Shown in pieces: positions 46,844 to 57,690 of a stretch of DNA of 64,000 bases (positions are counted from its first letter, which is position 1; every line of letters begins with the position of its first letter). Source of the stretch: Batkoa obscura (taxonomy: Eukaryota > Entomophthoromycota > Entomophthoromycetes > Entomophthorales > Batkoaceae); NCBI GenBank assembly GCA_030770535.1, contig JASVEC010000005.1, forward strand, positions 1,054,001-1,118,000, in the 5' to 3' direction. The position numbers were made by a program, and so were the translations under genes. The notes below the pieces were generated by a model that was given only the letters and a program-made list of their open reading frames with translations, ran no database searches and was not told where the DNA came from.

Positions 46844-46913
46844 GTCATTGGGGGGAATCGAACCCCCGCTATCGCGGCCACAACGCGGCGTACTACCACT
46901 ATACTACAATGAC
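46844..46913 (-). tRNA. tRNA-His (GTG)
   Basis: On the minus strand GTCATTG ... CAATGAC forms a 7-bp acceptor stem. The anticodon arm CCGCGTTGTGGCCGCG presents GTG in a TTGTGGC loop. The T-arm GGGGGTTCGATTCCCCC is perfect. No intron. It lies between OCT1 and RAD51 in a GC-rich island against an AT-rich background. Confidence 0.95.
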
Positions 46914-47521
46914 TTGCTAATTAAAAACAATAATATTAAATAAATATATATACTGCATAATTACTAAATAAAGAGCTTATTTAGTACAAGATATTCATAT
47001 TTCTATACTCTATTACTTTTGTTGAGTATTAGTTTAAAATTGTACATTTGTCTTAAAGTCAATACTCCAAATCTCAAAATATTGATATACTGTTGAGGAT
47101 CCTTATAATTTGGTAGCTGGCTTTATATGTTTGTTTTATTTTTGAATTGGAACAAAACGTAAGCTAATAGTTTTACAGTTTTTACTTGTTAAACTCAACA
47201 TAACGCTTTAAAACAATAGCACAAACTACTTTTGATACTTAGTAGTATTTTATAAATGCTCCTTATTTCATTATATGAGATAAATTAATCTAAATCATTT
47301 AAAATATCTCAGTGTATTCTAACAACCCAACATATAAAATTATCACTGTTATTCAATTATAAACAGGATTACTAATCTGAAAACCAAATAGTGGAAAACA
47401 AGACAAGAAAATAAAAACAAAGTTACTTTATTTATGAATAGCTATAAACTAATCAAAGATTCACATACCTTTGTTGGCAAAAATAGTAATTTAAAAAAAT
47501 ACAAGAATAAAAAAACTTCCA
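46914..47521. other. Spacer between tRNA-His and RAD51
   Basis: AT-rich, holding the tRNA upstream region and the RAD51 3' end; nothing else recognised. Confidence 0.4.
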
Positions 47522-48589
47522 CTAATCCTTAGAATTATCGATCCCACCAGCTGTAATAGCAAATGTAGCTTCTGATTCGGGTAAACATGGTGAATCATAA
47601 ATCTTGCAAATTCGATTTTCTCCTTTGCCTTTTCTTAATGAAAGCCGGGTGGTTGACGCATGTGCAATAATATTACCACCAATGGGTTTTTTATCTGGTC
47701 CACCAAACATACCAGCTGCTGCATCAACATTAGCAACCATTTGATTCGTGATAACAACACCTATACCAAACTCGTCTGCAAACCTTTGTAAAGTTCTAAG
47801 GAATCGTGCAAGATGCATTTGACGAGTAGCCAATTCACCTCTACCAGTATAATCTGTACGATACAGTGCAGTAGCTGAATCTACTATCATAAGGGCATAT
47901 CTTTCTTCAGACATCATTTTAGCAGCTTGAAGTAACAATGCTGTTTGATGATCAGTATTATGAGCTCTAGCATAAGAAACATTGGCTAAAGCAACTTGAG
48001 GATCAAATGAAAATCGTTCAGCTACAGACTTTAACCTCTCTGGACGGAAAGTACCTTCAGTATCAATATATAAACATTTACCAAATGCACCACCCATATC
48101 TGCTGCTAACTGACAGGTCACTGCTATAGTATGACAAATTTGTGATTTTCCTGTACGAAACTCACCAAACAATTCAGTGATTGATCCTGTTTCAATACCT
48201 CCACCCAATAACTTATCCAAATCTGAAGAGCCAGTTGTTACTTTTAAAATTTCTTTACGTTTTGTGTATAAAGCTTCAGCAGTAGAAAAACCAAAATCTA
48301 CCAAACCAGAGCTGACAATGGCTTCAAAGATTAAATCTATTTTGTTCTCAGATAAGCCCTTTACTTCACATAAGGTCTTTTTTGGAGTAAACGCGACAGA
48401 TTCAACGGTATAATAACCAGCATTGTATAATTTGCGAACATCTTCTGTTTTTATACCATAGTCTTTTAATACTTGTATCGTCCTATCAGTACCTTTATCT
48501 TTTTCTTCAACTACTAATTCTTCTTCTTCAGATTCCACTACTTTTTGCTTGGGTTTTTGCTTTTCTCTGATGGCTGATCTTGATGCCAT
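47522..48589 (-). CDS. RAD51: Rad51 recombinase
   Basis: Intronless, 355 residues. A charged N-terminus with a Glu run is followed by the helix-hairpin-helix domain ([33 protein letters not shown]). The RecA core has Walker [25 protein letters not shown], Walker [17 protein letters not shown], and the DNA-binding loops [15 protein letters not shown] and [18 protein letters not shown]. Rad51 forms the strand-exchange filament in homologous recombination. All motifs are intact. The lack of introns contrasts with most housekeeping genes in this window. It neighbours the degenerate dUTPase copy B. Confidence 0.97.
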   Translation of the reverse strand: MASRSAIREKQKPKQKVVESEEEELVVEEKDKGTDRTIQVLKDYGIKTEDVRKLYNAGYYTVESVAFTPKKTLCEVKGLSENKIDLIFEAIVSSGLVDFGFSTAEALYTKRKEILKVTTGSSDLDKLLGGGIETGSITELFGEFRTGKSQICHTIAVTCQLAADMGGAFGKCLYIDTEGTFRPERLKSVAERFSFDPQVALANVSYARAHNTDHQTALLLQAAKMMSEERYALMIVDSATALYRTDYTGRGELATRQMHLARFLRTLQRFADEFGIGVVITNQMVANVDAAAGMFGGPDKKPIGGNIIAHASTTRLSLRKGKGENRICKIYDSPCLPESEATFAITAGGIDNSKD

Positions 48590-49104
48590 TGAAATTGAAT
48601 TTTAAAGTATAAACTATAAAAAAAGAAATCTTTTTGGCTCAAGTTTACACCCTTTATTACTTTTTGACCAATTTATGCATTTGTTCTAAAGTAGCAAATA
48701 TCTGATCTTAGATTATGATCTCAGCCAATAAGCGATCAATCGTGTTCAATTTTTATTATACGCAGCAAAACCAAGCCCCTTTTGTCTCAATTACGCTAAT
48801 ATGACTGTTTCTATTGGTTGAACTAGATTTGGTGACCATCGAGTTAGAAAATTATGAGAGCATAAATCGCGGTTTTCTGGATATTATTAAGGTTTGTACT
48901 TAAGAAACCATAACTGTGCTTATTATATTTCAAATATAGCAAGTTACGTTAATTAATTTATGGCTTAGTTTCTCATTATTTAATAGTAACTGTTTGAGTC
49001 TATTAGTAAGTATTTATAAGATTGATTGTTTAATTTTCTGATATTCCTTTTTAAACTAACGATGGAGATATTGTGGTCGCTATTAGATGTAAAATAAAAA
49101 GCTA

Positions 49105-49225
49105 GATTTAGCCTGGAGAGAGGTTGAATATAGATTGGTCTTTCAACCTGGCGTTAACAGAAGTAGTGAAGGTAAGAGAAAAGTAATTGTATATTAAAGA
49201 AACCAGGGCTAGAGGCTCTGGTGAC
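49105..49225. ncRNA. Candidate structured RNA segment
   Basis: Two stem-loops stand out in an AT-rich spacer. AGGTTGAA (49121-49128) pairs with TTCAACCT (49142-49149). ACCAGGGC (49202-49209) pairs with GCTCTGGT (49215-49222), with one G-U pair and a 5-base loop. Base composition is clearly less AT-biased than the surroundings. No known RNA family is recognised; strand is undecided. Confidence 0.3.
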
Positions 49226-49364
49226 TTAAGAGATTGAAGTTTAAAAACAAGAAAATCAATGTCTTCAAATTATTCAATAGCGTTTTTTATTAATTTAATT
49301 GTGTTAGGTGTATATTGATTTAATAATAATAATAATAATAACTTATTGCGAATAAGATATGACT

Positions 49365-49440
49365 CGGTCTGTTTTACATCAACCGTCATCTTTTTTACCA
49401 ACTATGGCTAAAAAGATGATGGTTGATATGAAACAGACCA
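49365..49440. repeat. Long fold-back (inverted repeat)
   Basis: Arms of about 31 bases (CGGTCTGTTTTACATCAACC... and ...GGTTGATATGAAACAGACCA) are complementary with only about four mismatches around a 13-base loop (CCAACTATGG in its centre). It could be a separate miniature element or a hairpin RNA locus; it does not match the MITE family seen elsewhere in the window. Confidence 0.75.
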
Positions 49441-49803
49441 GGTAAATTGAATACATGTCATTAATGCTTTGTTAATAATGTGATAATATTGTATAAATCA
49501 AAGCAATAGCAAATCAACCTTAACCAGAGATTAAAATTAATACGACAAAGCTATTAGATATATACTATAATATAAAATCAAATATAATATATTAGACAAT
49601 TGTCATCCCAGTATTTTTTTTAAAACCTAACGAATTCCATATAAATTATACTCAATAAAAACGAACTCAAAGTTTAATGTACATTTAATAAATATAAATA
49701 TAAATATAAAATAACAATGCTTTCACCTTCTTGTCTTAAAAAGAAATAAAAACGCAGTCATCTAAAAATAAACCAGGTAACCACATTCACCTCATAAATA
49801 CCT

Positions 49804-50592
49804 TTATCTAGTCCCTTTGGAGCCAAACTTTCCATTACCATGTACAGTAACATACAATTCATTTAAAAGCTCAATTTTGGGTGTAACAATTTCTTTCAAA
49901 ATAAGTTGGGCAATACGATCCCCTTTTAAAACTGACAATGCTTTATCTTCATGATTAAACAATACTATACCTACTTCTCCCTAAAAAGAAAAATAATTAT
50001 GAATCGCCATTAAAACAAAAAAAGAGCAATTGTTATATATTCTATATTCTATATCCACAATATCAGCCCCAGTTCCAACCCCACAGTTGAGTAATAATCC
50101 AGAATATGGGGCAATTCTACTATAAGTACCATAGGGTGCCCTGATAGTTATACCTGTCTTTACTACCCCACGGCCATGGGGCTCAATATTAATATCGATA
50201 GAGCTAAAAGATTAATTATATTATTATTTTTAATTATAAAACATGTATAATCACTCGCCTATATAAATCATAGCCAGGAGCTAAGACAGAACTTCGTTTT
50301 GGTATTTGAGCATCTGAATTTAATTTCTTAATCAAAAGTAACGAGTCTCTATCGATAGGTCTGATATTTGACTATGATAAAATAATTAGTATATAAAGTT
50401 ATTGGAGTATGAACCAATCTTTATACCTTGTATTTCTTAGCAGTTGGGCTCGCTTCAGCAGGTATAATATTATTAGCAGTATAAGATGGGGAAGATTCAG
50501 GGGTTGGGGACTAAATGAGGGATTGGACTAATAGGAATTATTAAAAAACAGTTATAAATCCATTTTAGATTTGAACTTTTAATATCGGACAT
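49804..50592 (-). pseudogene. Degenerate dUTPase, copy B
   Basis: Collinear with the intact dUTPases but decayed. The first exon (MSDIK) no longer has a matching splice donor, the donor after the third motif's TATAGA is lost, and one intron begins GC. Motif changes: I is APGYDLYS; II PRSGLS became [20 protein letters not shown] became [21 protein letters not shown] is kept; [11 protein letters not shown] became HGNGKFGSKG. Loss of the motif II and V arginines predicts no activity even if translated. It lies at the RAD51-side end of the inverted duplication and is the counterpart of copy A. A transcribed, diverged function cannot be excluded. Confidence 0.75.
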
Positions 50593-51397
50593 GGCTAAAG
50601 TTGTTAAATTTTTGAGTTGATGGTTGAATTTGAATGAAAAGGTTTTGTTTTCAAAATCTTACGTAGTTTCGTAGTTCCAATTTGATCTTTTTGTCACTGC
50701 TTGTTTGATCACAAACCTAAATTTTAAAAAAAGTAGCCAATAAGCACAACTGTATATTCTTTGTCCTTTTGCTATATTTAATTGATCAAGCGTTTCTAAT
50801 TCTTTAATTTTCAAACTCAAACGCGCTTTTTAGAAGCAGAGAAGATACTTTTTAATACATATGAAACTTGATAAGCCACCAATAGCTATCTTTCCAATTT
50901 TAAAACTCAAAGAAAAACCATAAAAAATTTGTAAACTGCTCTCTAGTTAAAAATATTTTTATATAAAATTCATCAGCAATTATTATTTTAGCTTTTAAAA
51001 GCTTCAATATCTAAATTTATGTTTTGAAATTTTCAGGTAGCCTTTTTTAGTATCCTAGGGTTTATATAAAGTAATACTTCTTTTTTAATGTGTTAAGTAT
51101 GCAAGTAGGGAATTCATTTAAGGTTTGGTGTTTTAACATATTGGATTCAAATTTTGAATTTTAAAATAAAATGGATTAAGTTTTTAAACTGAACATCAAA
51201 AATGCACAAAAATAAGTATCAAAGACTTCGCTTTTATAAGCTCAGTGCTTAGTGTAGTTAATACTATAACGATGTTTTAACAAACAGATCACAGTTAACA
51301 AAAGTTAGCGTCATCCATTATTTTAATGTTAATTGGTATATAAATTAAACTAATAATACATTCTCTTCTCTTCTCTTCTCCTCTTATTAAAACAAAA
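50593..51397. other. Spacer inside duplicated block
   Basis: AT-rich. Its right end (about 51300-51360) is homologous, inverted, to about 40605-40690. A CTCTTCTCTTCTCTTCTC tract (51363-51381) precedes the decayed F-box start. No gene seen. Confidence 0.45.
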
Positions 51398-52885
51398 ATG
51401 AAAGATAATTTTAAACTTGAGAATCTTGAGAGCGAAATAACCAAACAAGTTTTATACCATCTCTTAGACAAGGGTAAAGCCAATCTGCTCTTTTGTTGTA
51501 AAATATGGAACAAGGTGGTTGTACTAATATTACGGAAGGATATAATCACAGCCTTTAGCCATAAATATAAGTAAGTGTATAGTAACTTAAAGAAATATGG
51601 TGATTATATCAAATTATTGTATGTTAGAACTTCTTTTAAAGCACCCTATAACCAATATTCAATCTACTCAAATAGCACCAAATTATATGCCTCATTACTT
51701 AGGTATCTAAAATATAAAGATCCTTTTAATTAAATTCCATTAGTAGGTCTTTATTATACAAGTTTATCTAGGAATATTTCAATTGATAGGCTTATATTTG
51801 TAATGTAAGGTTCTATCAAAAAGATATTCCAAAACTTAAAATATGTGGAAATTGATCATTTGGAAAGCCAAGAGTATTGTTGTTTCAAAATGCCACTAAT
51901 ATCATATTCTCCATCAACTATCAGTTCATTAATAATACAAAAGAGTGTTATTGAACCAGCTCCATGCTTGAGAATATTAACAAATAAGCTTCAAAACTCG
52001 AAAACACTTGAATTAGTCAATATCTATATTGGTTTTAGTAGTTTTCATTTTAGATTTTTCTATGAAAAAGATATCAAAAGGATGTACGTGAATTCAAACA
52101 ATTACCTAAAACTTGAAGCACTTTATATCGAAGAAGATTCAACATCTGAAATTAATGTAATATCAAAATTGAGAGGATTAACATTTGACGATGTACCAAA
52201 TTCAAGAAAGCTAACATTGTCAGAACCCAATCTATTTAAAATAACCATAAACAAAGAAGTATTCAAAATTAAACCAAGTCTTACACACAGGGATGTGTTT
52301 TTCTAAGAATTTTACTAACAATCTTTCCACTCAAATAGCACTTAAAAAACGGAAAAAATGAAGCCAAAAAAACACCACCACATGCTATTTTGTCCAAGAA
52401 TTCATATTCGATATTTAATATAACTACAGTTGCTTATTTGGATCTATCTATAATAAAACACCGATTAGTTGATAGGATAAGAGTTGATCATTTAAATCCA
52501 CCAAAAAAAGAGTATCAGTCATTTTTAACTAAAGAGATATATTCGAAATGCACTATAAAATATAATAACATTAAGAATTCGAAATTTAACTTCAGGACAC
52601 CACTTTTTTCGTTTTTTATATATTCTATGCTCCAATTTATATAACCTCGAAATAGAGGAGTGTTCTTTTGAAAATGATATACCATTTTTAAAGCATGCAA
52701 TTGTAAGATAATCTACTTTGACTAATGTTACTTTTAGCAATATCAATTCTCCAAACTTGGGTGCTTTTATCAATTATATCTTATTTTGTTTTAAAAATAT
52801 AAGATCTTTTAAACTTGTGAATTGTAGCGATTTGTTTCCAAAATACAAGGATGACCCTAGATTTTACCTTTATAAAAGTCGTTAG
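51398..52885 (+). pseudogene. Decayed inverted copy of F-box paralogue 5
   Basis: Starts MKDNFKLENLESEITKQVLY and keeps the F-box (LLFCCKIWNKVVVLILRKDI) before a stop. Later pieces show the two insertions diagnostic of the intact gene at 39134-40585: EEDSTSEINVISKLRGLTF and HLNPPKKEYQSFLTKEIY. A MITE sits in the LRR region at 52283-52385. The final exon-like end, LFPKYKDDPRFYLYKSR, and about 90 bases of 3' flank are nearly identical to the intact gene, whereas the 5' part is much more diverged. It is non-functional as a full-length protein because of stops, frame changes and the insertion. Confidence 0.85.
52283..52385 (-). mobile_element. MITE family copy 6, inside F-box relic
   Basis: Reads CAGGGATGTGTTTTTCTAAG at the left and AAAAAAACACCACCACATG at the right, with core AATAGCACTTAAAAAACGG. 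It interrupts the LRR region of the decayed F-box gene at a place where the intact copy (39134-40585) has continuous coding sequence, so it inserted after the duplication. Confidence 0.85.
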
Positions 52886-53858
52886 TTTATACCACAAGAT
52901 AATCACATTCTATACTCTATATCATATTAACAATAAATATTCTATAGCTTATCAAGTAAATGAAATGGTGTTGTTATAAAGTTATATATTTACTGTTGTT
53001 AAAAAAACTATCATAATGTATTACACTTTAGCATAAATTTATTAAAACTTTGGTAATATTTTAATATGACTTTTGTATAATTTTATTTATAATATATGTT
53101 ATCAGCTGATGTAACACAATGGACTAATTTAAGAAAGGATAAACTTTATTTTGTATAATGAGATCATTGTATATAAAAAATAAAGTATATGTATACACAT
53201 TATATATCAAAGGCTATAAAACGATAAAAAGATCAAAAGCAATATTAAAGTTAATTATGATCTTGTTATAACTTTTATTTCAAATAGTGCTATATGAGGA
53301 TATATTTTTGTGTTTAAGAACTTTACTAACAATCTTTTCACTCAAATAGCGCTTAAAAGAAAGAAAAAGTGATGAAGCCAAAAAAGACACCCCCATATAG
53401 ACAGTAGTTTATTATTACAAATAAAGATTATCTATGCATTAATTTAGCTTTTCTATTTACTTTTAAACTTTACTTTCCATATTTAACCATTAAATTTCCG
53501 ATATAAATTGCAGTACTAGTCTTCATTCATTAAAGTAAACATGTCTTCATTCATTAAAGTAAACATGTCTACACTTAGACCTTATCCGAACGTTAAGTAT
53601 GTTTAGATTATCAGTAATGCTGACCTTTTGGTATAGTTTATTTTGTCCATTAGAGTTTTAAATTTGATATTGAATGATGTTTTTTATTTCATTTTTATTT
53701 TCACTTCTTATGGAGCCTAAAATTCATGAAATTATTAGTGAAAACAGAAAACAAAAAACAAAAAAAGCATTTATATAAGATACATTTCAACTAAAAAGTA
53801 AAGTGTATAAACAAAACGTATTTAAAAATATACAAATATAGTAATTATTTAATAATAA
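52886..53858. other. Convergent spacer of the duplicated block
   Basis: The left part (52886 to about 53120) matches about 38900-39133 inverted. It also contains a MITE at 53291-53399 that is absent from the other copy, and a local tandem duplication of CTTCATTCATTAAAGTAAAC at about 53520-53565. Confidence 0.6.
53291..53399 (-). mobile_element. MITE family copy 7 (minus orientation)
   Basis: Begins TATATGAGGATATATTTTTG and ends AAAGACACCCCCATATA; core AATAGCGCTTAAAAGAAAG. It lies in the duplicated spacer and has no counterpart between the convergent F-box genes at 38511-39133. Confidence 0.8.
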
Positions 53859-54665
53859 TTATTTAATAATAATCAACTTATGTTCCTCCATATACTTCTT
53901 TAGATAACTACCTGGCTCTGAAATTTGAAATGACTTTATACTTTTATAACACTTTAAAATATAGTTAATAAAAATATTTAAATTTGAATTTGAAGTATAA
54001 CAATTATTGAAAAATACATTAATTAGACCATAATCTAATAACAGCTCCCTTTTACGAACAAAAGACACTGACTCAAGGCTAAAACAGCAGTATGATATCT
54101 CAAGGTTTTGTAGCTTAGGACATAATGCATATACAAAATTGAAAAAATTATTTCCTAAGGTAGAGTGCACAGTTTTTAATGTTATTATATTGCAACTCTT
54201 TTTAAGGTAAATCTCCTTGATTAAAAATAAACGATTATAATATATTGATAAATCTAAGCAAGTAATCTTTGACATATTGAATATTGAATATAAATGTTTT
54301 GACGAGATGTTATTACAGTAATACATCCTCAATTGATTAATTTTGGAAATATCTCGTCATTTATAACTGTTTTAGATAGTTTAGCTTTATTTAATACTAA
54401 TTCTCTTGAGCTTGATATTCCTCTAAATACTGGTATAGTATATCCATCGTAATAAAATACTTCAAACTTTAGGTAATTACTTAAATTTATGGTCACTTCG
54501 TCTAGATTATCTACATTTACACATTGAGTATGTAATCTTTTTAGTTGCAGATACTGCTTACTCAAAAAGCAATTAAGCTCTTCTAATCTAAGACTTATAC
54601 GGATCAATTTTATCGCCTCTAAATTATCGAACTTACTTAACAAATTTTCAAATATGGTACTTCAT
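53859..54665 (-). pseudogene. Decayed inverted copy of F-box paralogue 4
   Basis: Two readable segments (54643-54329 and 54332-53859, in different frames) match the C-terminal two thirds of the intact gene at 37158-38510: VDNLDEVTINLSNYLKFEVF, KHLYSIFNMSKITCLDL, LIKEIYLKKSCNIITL, LCPKLQNLEISYCCF. The start ATGAAG (54665) is joined directly to the sequence matching the intact gene's residue ~190 region, so about 0.56 kb including the F-box has been deleted. Without an F-box it could not act as an SCF receptor. Confidence 0.8.
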
Positions 54666-55235
54666 ATTAAACCTAGTCAAAGTAAAAATTAAAGAAATGA
54701 AGAAATAAAATAAACTTTGTTTGTTATTTATATTCAATGATGTTTCTTTATGACAAAAAGCATGAATAAAATATGCATAAATTAATTTAATTGGCTTCTT
54801 TCATTAAATGTTTTACAGTTAGTCAAGCATAAAGTCATATATATAATTTTGGTATGTGATTCATGGGTGGACACAGTTGGATAGTCTTATTTTAGTAAAG
54901 GATATTGAGAAAAATTAGTCCTAAAACTAACTATTCTGCCTGTATATAGCATTTATTAACACTAGCATAATCAAACACTATTATAATTGGAAGCAATGAT
55001 AAATCAATCATAAAAAAGATTTAATAATACCAAATTTGTCAAAATATTAAACTTACATCATATCAGTAGTTTTTATTAAATGTACGATTAGTTTTTCATG
55101 AAACAAACTTAATAATTTGAATGAAAATGTATATTTAATAATAATAATAATAATAGTTAAATAGACACCGTCTTATTTTAGAAATCAAATTCGCTTATCT
55201 AATAATAAGACAGGTATCTACAGCTCTATTATAAT
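54666..55235. other. Spacer between F-box relic and dUTPase copy C
   Basis: The left part (to about 54840) corresponds to the upstream region of the intact F-box gene at 37158. The right end has an (AAT)n run at about 55137-55156 followed by about 80 bases identical, inverted, to the 3' flank of dUTPase copy A. Confidence 0.5.
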
Positions 55236-56146
55236 TTATCTAGTTCCAGTAGATCCAAATTTTCCACTACCACGAATAGTAACATCTAATTCATCTACAA
55301 TTTCAATTTCAGGTGTAACAATCTTTTCTAAAATAAGTTGAGCAATACGATCCCCTTTTTTGATTTCAAATTCTTTATCTTCATGATTAAATAATATTAC
55401 TCCTATTTCTCCCTAAAATAAAGAAATACAAGTCATTAACTGAAATTCAAAATAAAACTGGTTACTTACTCTATAATCTCTATCTACTACACCAGCTCCA
55501 GTTTCAATACCAAACTTTACTGATAAGCCTGAACGTGGGGCGATTCTACCATAGGTACCATGTGGTACTTTAATAGCTAAGCCTGTCTTTGCTACTCCAC
55601 GTCCACGAGGTGGGATGACAGTATCTTCAGAACTAAAGGATAAAATATAATTTAATATTGCAAATCTTTATAATAAATAATATATTTATATTTACCTATA
55701 TAAATCATAACCAGCCGCTAAAGCTGAACCACGTTTTGGTAACTGAGCATCCGAGTTTAGCTTTTTAATTAAAAGTAGTGAATCTCTATCAACAGATTTG
55801 TGATAGAACTATAATCAAAAGGATTAGTACCAATGAATGATGAGATTATATATTATATTACACTATGTTTCTTAGTAGTTGGACTCATTTCAGTAGCTGT
55901 AATATTAGTATCACAAGAGCCTGCATAAGTTCCTGATGTTGGGGACTAAAAGAAGGAAGTGTTAATTTAAATTTAGAAATGAACGATTATGGATCAATTT
56001 TACTTTTACTCTTTTACTGGTTGATAAAGTTAATAAGGAAGCAGAGGAAGCTTCCTCTGCTGAGGACTAATTAGGTTAGTTTTAATGGTAATTATAATTA
56101 AACAACAAGAAAAGGATTATACCTTAGTTCTTTTAAGACTAGACAT
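55236..56146 (-). CDS. DUT1: dUTPase, copy C
   Basis: Same length (911 bases), exon pattern and 186-residue product as copy A at 41724-42634, on the opposite strand. All five motifs are intact ([45 protein letters not shown]), as is the optional 19-codon exon with the palindrome at 56041-56060. I saw no difference from copy A in coding sequence or introns by eye. Beyond about 50 bases upstream and 110 bases downstream the flanks diverge. Such identity against decayed surroundings suggests very recent duplication or gene conversion. An assembly artefact must also be considered. Confidence 0.9.
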
Positions 56147-56722
56147 AGTTAAAGTAGATAAATGATAAAATTGATTAAATTTGAATAAAAATATTTTTTT
56201 GCTTTTGACCACCAACTTATTTTTATAGTTTCTGATTTGGTAAATTTTGTTTTTTATTAGCCAATCAACCACGAAATTAGTTATCAAAAAAAGGGGAGCA
56301 AATCAATGTATTAGTTTTGTATTTTTAAGTTTTTTTGCTTTTTGTTGGTTAGACCAATCAATCACCTTTATCAAAATAATTTAGAGCAAAAACGCGTTTA
56401 TAGGAGCGAATAGCGTGTTTTTAAAAATTACATGATATATAACAGTTCACTGATAAAAGTCATTTAAAACCCCAATGTCTATAAAAAGAGCTGTAAAAAA
56501 TACATTGAACATATTTTACTTAAAAAAAAAAGAATACAAAATCTCTTAACTACTAGTCTATTTCTTTTCTGTCAGCTTATTTTTAAGTTTGATTCAAATT
56601 TGGTCAATCTACTTGCTTTTTTAGTTTTAGAAATTTATACCATCCAAGGAGTCAAAAAGGATGAAACGTTATTGGATAGACATAGTGCAAAAGCTGAGTT
56701 GAAAGTTAGTGGCTATGGGCTG

Positions 56723-56829
56723 ATATGGAGGTGTTTTTTTTGGCTTCATCACTTTTTCCTTCTTTTAAGCGCTATTTGAGTGGAAAAATTGTTAGTAAAA
56801 TTCTTAAACAAAAAAATACATCCCCATAT
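56723..56829 (+). mobile_element. MITE family copy 8 (plus orientation)
   Basis: Begins ATATGGAGGTGTTTTTTTTG and GCTTCATCACTTTTTCC; core TTAAGCGCTATTTGAGTGG; ends AAATACATCCCCATAT. It is close to the family consensus and is a suitable reference copy. Confidence 0.85.
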
Positions 56830-57507
56830 AGATTTTTAAAATTGGATTTTGCCATTGAAGAAAATGGAGAGTGAATAGAAAATAAGATAGTAGATATATA
56901 ATAGGTATGACATTTCAATGTACTTTAGCGTTTAAAATGTTGTTTATGATGAGTATGTTAAATTCAAAGAAAAGTGATTTGGTCTTTGAAAATGTGAAAT
57001 AAAACAATGGGTAAGGTTCTATTAATTTGTAATAGTTCATGGTCATTTTTACATTATTGCTAATTTTTTTAAACAGAAATAGACATTTTTCTTTCGTATT
57101 TGCTGAGTGCAAAAATAGAAAAGGTCGTCATAGTTAGACTCAACAAATGAAAATTGAAAATGCCCAGTACTATGTTTTAAAAAATTAGCAGTGTAGAATT
57201 TTATTTTATTTATTTATTCTATTTTTTGTAATTTCTATGCTCCAAATTCTAATAAAGTAAAAAAAAGCACTAAATATGATAATAATAAACCGTATAATTA
57301 GGTCTGTTTCAAAACTTTTATTTAATTTAAAAGGACTGGAACTTGATAATGTTTTAATTTAAAAATGCTAAAATCAAATCACTATTAAAATTGAAATTTA
57401 GATTTTTATACTGTATAAATTAAATGATACAAATATTATATTAAATAAATAAATAAACTTTCAAGATGAAAAGTGCTAATATAAATAGCACTTTGATAAT
57501 AAAAATT

Positions 57508-57690
57508 TATTGTTTAACAATACTACTAATATAGTTAATTGCTATCTCTAACTAAAAACAAGCTAAAAAATCTCTGCTTTTAGTACCAACAAAAAAAGTG
57601 GGGACAGCTATAAAATCCAATTTACCAAAATCCAAGACTCTAAATTGAATAGCTGTGTCTATTGAAAAATAATGTTTTAAACCTTAAAAA
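57508..57690 (-). pseudogene. Possible thioredoxin-fold relic
   Basis: On the minus strand a short reading gives IDTAIQFRVLDFGKLDFIAV and PTFFVGTKSRDFLACF, a stop, then LEIAINYISSIVKQ. The order V-x-AVPTF...LE-x-I is thioredoxin-like (cis-Pro region and last helix). No WCxxC active site is visible upstream, where stops accumulate. It is either a decayed thioredoxin fragment or coincidence. Confidence 0.25.

Larger units (their letters stand above)
48590..49803. other. Spacer upstream of RAD51 with structured segments
   Basis: About 1.2 kb. Contains the RAD51 promoter at the left, a less AT-rich segment with two stem-loops at about 49080-49230, an AAT run at 49320-49340 and a strong fold-back at 49365-49440. 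Confidence 0.5.

Noticed and set aside
55236-56146. dUTPase copy C as a retrocopy or virus-derived gene
   Set aside because: It keeps all introns of copy A and there are no viral neighbours.
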